From contig JADHNM010000021.1 in assembly GCA_016779505.1 (NCBI GenBank), positions 1-17,261 on the forward strand: DNA of 17,261 nt. Reading direction: 5' to 3'. The position numbers were made by a program, and so were the translations under genes. The stretch comes from SAR86 cluster bacterium (lineage in GTDB: Bacteria; Pseudomonadota; Gammaproteobacteria; Magnimaribacterales; D2472). This document shows positions 15,964-17,261 of this stretch, in pieces. Each line of letters begins with the position of its first letter. The stretch's first letter is position 1. The notes beneath the pieces were generated by a model. The model saw only the letters and a list, made by a program, of their open reading frames with translations, made no database searches and was not told where the DNA came from.

Positions 15964-16857
15964 CTACTTATAGTAACGCACATAATCAATTATTAGTTTC
16001 TGAGAGTCATCGCATGCAGATGGACTGCATATTTCGCTTGGAACGGGTTCTTGAACAAAGTTTCCACCTATTGCAACGTTTAATATAAGGTAAAAATCTT
16101 CATTGAATGGGTAGAGCTCCCCCAAAGCGTTATTTAATGAAGTTTCAAAAACTAAGTATTTTTTATCTATGTAGAAAGAAATTTTTTCTTTGTTCCAAAC
16201 CAAATCAATATTATGAAACACTTCATTAAAATTAGTGGCTCGCGATTCGTTATGATAGCCACCCTGGAACTTGTGACCATTTTGAAAGTAGTGAAGGGTA
16301 GAAAGCACTTGTTGTGCATTGCTTCCTCTGGCTTCCATTAAATCAATTTCTCCACTTCTAGGCCAACCTCCAAACTTGCTATCAGTAGGCATCATCCATA
16401 TTGCCGGCCACAATCCTTGACCTTGAGGCACCTTAAATCTAATCGATATGATTCCAGGTGATTTAAAATTAAATTTGTTCTTGGTAACAAGTTTTAAAGA
16501 GGTGTAAATTTGTTCATGAGAGGGATCATATAAAGGAACTATTTTTAACAGGCCTTCTGAGAGCTCGTAATTATTTTGACTGCTTGTATAAAATTGCAAT
16601 TCATTATTTCCCCACCCATTAACCCCATTCCCGATTTGAAAATCCCATTTATCTATATTTAAAGAGGAGTCACTAAATTCATCATTCCATACCATTCTTA
16701 GATTTGAATTGATGGAAATTGCATCATCTAAGCTTTTAGTAGGCTGAGATAGAATGGAAGTATCCTGGAGTGACTTTGCATCAACCCCTGAGCAAGATAA
16801 TAAGAAAAAAGAGAATACTAGAAAATAAAGTTTGAAGGATTTATGATTTAAGGACAT
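15964..16857 (-). CDS. GH16 family beta-glucanase lipoprotein (probable laminarinase)
   Basis: This glycoside hydrolase is likely to cut beta-1,3-glucan such as laminarin from marine algae. It has 297 residues. The N-terminus is a lipoprotein signal with lipobox LLSC and Cys22 as the lipidated residue, so it is probably anchored in the outer membrane. The catalytic motif GEIDLMEARG (169-178) carries Glu170 (nucleophile), Asp172 and Glu175 (acid/base) in the E-x-D-x-x-E pattern. Flanking landmarks WNDEFSD (57-63), NNELQFYT (84-91), GLWPAIWMMP (148-157) and NVAIGGNF (260-267) fit the laminarinase subgroup. Cys277 and Cys282 may form a disulfide. There is no carbohydrate-binding module. It precedes the amidase gene in transcription order, 121 bp upstream, and diverges from the small membrane protein gene across 60 bp. 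Confidence 0.93.
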   Translation of the reverse strand: MSLNHKSFKLYFLVFSFFLLSCSGVDAKSLQDTSILSQPTKSLDDAISINSNLRMVWNDEFSDSSLNIDKWDFQIGNGVNGWGNNELQFYTSSQNNYELSEGLLKIVPLYDPSHEQIYTSLKLVTKNKFNFKSPGIISIRFKVPQGQGLWPAIWMMPTDSKFGGWPRSGEIDLMEARGSNAQQVLSTLHYFQNGHKFQGGYHNESRATNFNEVFHNIDLVWNKEKISFYIDKKYLVFETSLNNALGELYPFNEDFYLILNVAIGGNFVQEPVPSEICSPSACDDSQKLIIDYVRYYK

Positions 16858-16917
16858 ATTTTCAATTTCGAGTTACGGCTAAGAAATCATAAGGCAACAA
16901 CGAAAAAACTTAAATAC

Positions 16918-17121
16918 ATGTCAATCAAGATATCATTATTTATACATTGGCTAGGTTTCCTTGTTTCTTGCTTTATGCTTTTTCTGGCATACCTTGATCC
17001 AAGCCAGGATGAAGTATTAATTCATATTATTGCTGCATCGATTCCCAACACCTTAGCATGGCTGATTGCATGCCTCATTGGAGGCAGAAAGAATTATTTT
17101 CCTTTTATTTTTAAGCAATGA
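16918..17121 (+). CDS. Small two-helix membrane protein of unknown function
   Basis: This 67-residue protein has two hydrophobic helices (about 5-25 and 34-54) separated by the short acidic loop DPSQDE, and a C-terminal tail GGRKNYFPFIFKQ with basic and aromatic residues. Similar tiny inner-membrane proteins with a late FFP-type motif are common in marine proteobacteria, but no function is known to me. The ATG at 16918 is the only good start; no clear Shine-Dalgarno is visible. It ends 12 bp before a dioxygenase gene on the same strand, so the two are probably co-transcribed. It diverges from the laminarinase gene. Confidence 0.6.
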   Translation: MSIKISLFIHWLGFLVSCFMLFLAYLDPSQDEVLIHIIAASIPNTLAWLIACLIGGRKNYFPFIFKQ

Positions 17122-17133
17122 TAATCTGCATGA

Positions 17134-17261
17134 ATGAAAGATAGTATTTTGCTCCCTGAAGATTGGGTTATTACCAAATTAGGAGGCTCTCTTGGCGCTG
17201 AGTTGAAGGGGCCATCGATTAAAAATATAACTAAAAAAGAAGTAAAACTTATCAAAGAGCT
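17134..17261 (+). CDS. TauD/TfdA-family dioxygenase, N-terminal part only (runs off the window)
   Basis: Forty-two complete codons are visible from ATG at 17134, running open to the window edge. The segment LGGSLGAELKGPSIKNITKK, followed by EVKLIKEL, matches the N-terminus of Fe(II)/2-oxoglutarate-dependent TauD/TfdA enzymes, where a GAE-x-x-G motif precedes a helix. These enzymes hydroxylate substrates such as taurine, aryloxyacetates or betaines; the iron-binding H-x-D...H residues lie beyond the window, so neither activity nor substrate can be judged. It begins 12 bp after the small membrane protein gene. An overlapping ATG at 17130 is followed quickly by a stop and was rejected as the start. 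The call rests on a short N-terminal match. Confidence 0.6.
   Translation, partial: MKDSILLPEDWVITKLGGSLGAELKGPSIKNITKKEVKLIKE

Noticed and set aside
15870..16088. 72-codon + strand frame over the gap between the amidase and laminarinase genes
   Set aside because: More than half of it is antisense to the laminarinase C-terminus, and its hydrophobic start comes from T-rich DNA; no ribosome site or family match.
1..17261. Search for tRNA, rRNA, riboswitch, CRISPR, insertion sequence or attachment sites
   Set aside because: No cloverleaf, repeated spacer array, transposase motif or terminal repeat was recognised; gaps between genes are all under about 125 bases and mostly plain AT-rich sequence.

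Overview
The window is AT-rich, densely packed bacterial DNA from a Gram-negative. Evidence for this is a TonB-dependent outer-membrane receptor, an outer-membrane type lipoprotein laminarinase and several Sec-exported hydrolases. Low G+C, very short intergenic gaps, a TPR-sulfotransferase next to a TonB receptor, and marine-substrate genes (DmdA-like demethylase, GH16 laminarinase, BCCT transporter) suggest a streamlined marine surface-water gammaproteobacterium of the SAR86 type. That placement is an inference; an AT-rich marine alphaproteobacterium with TonB receptors is not excluded. No tRNA, rRNA, CRISPR array or insertion sequence was seen.

Left part (1-4727, + strand): a one-carbon oxidation cluster. 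It holds formate-tetrahydrofolate ligase (fhs), NAD-dependent formate dehydrogenase, a broken chimera joining the start of S-(hydroxymethyl)glutathione dehydrogenase (adhC) to the end of methylenetetrahydrofolate reductase (metF), and a GcvT-family demethylase closely resembling DMSP demethylase DmdA. The logic is methyl donor -> 5-methyl-THF -> methylene-THF -> 10-formyl-THF -> formate -> CO2. The metF step is broken here and folD is not in the window.

Middle part (4811-11803): an exported type-B carboxylesterase (+), a BCCT transporter (-), and, diverging from it across 46 bp, a TonB-dependent receptor followed by a TPR-sulfotransferase (+). Together with the demethylase these could form a scavenging route for a methylated onium or esterified compound (inference).

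Scar zone (11800-12225): the last 35 codons of a second DmdA-like gene (+) stop exactly where the C-terminal GcvT domain of a dimethylglycine/sarcosine dehydrogenase-like gene (-) ends. Both lack their 5' parts. With the adhC-metF chimera this makes three truncated one-carbon genes in one window, pointing to repeated deletion in a one-carbon island, or less likely to mis-assembly.

Right part (12293-17261): an ABC-2 type export pair (ATPase and permease), a small unrecognised 80-residue protein, an exported peptide-amidase-like amidase (-), a GH16 laminarinase lipoprotein (-), a small two-helix membrane protein (+), and the start of a TauD/TfdA-family dioxygenase that runs off the window (+).
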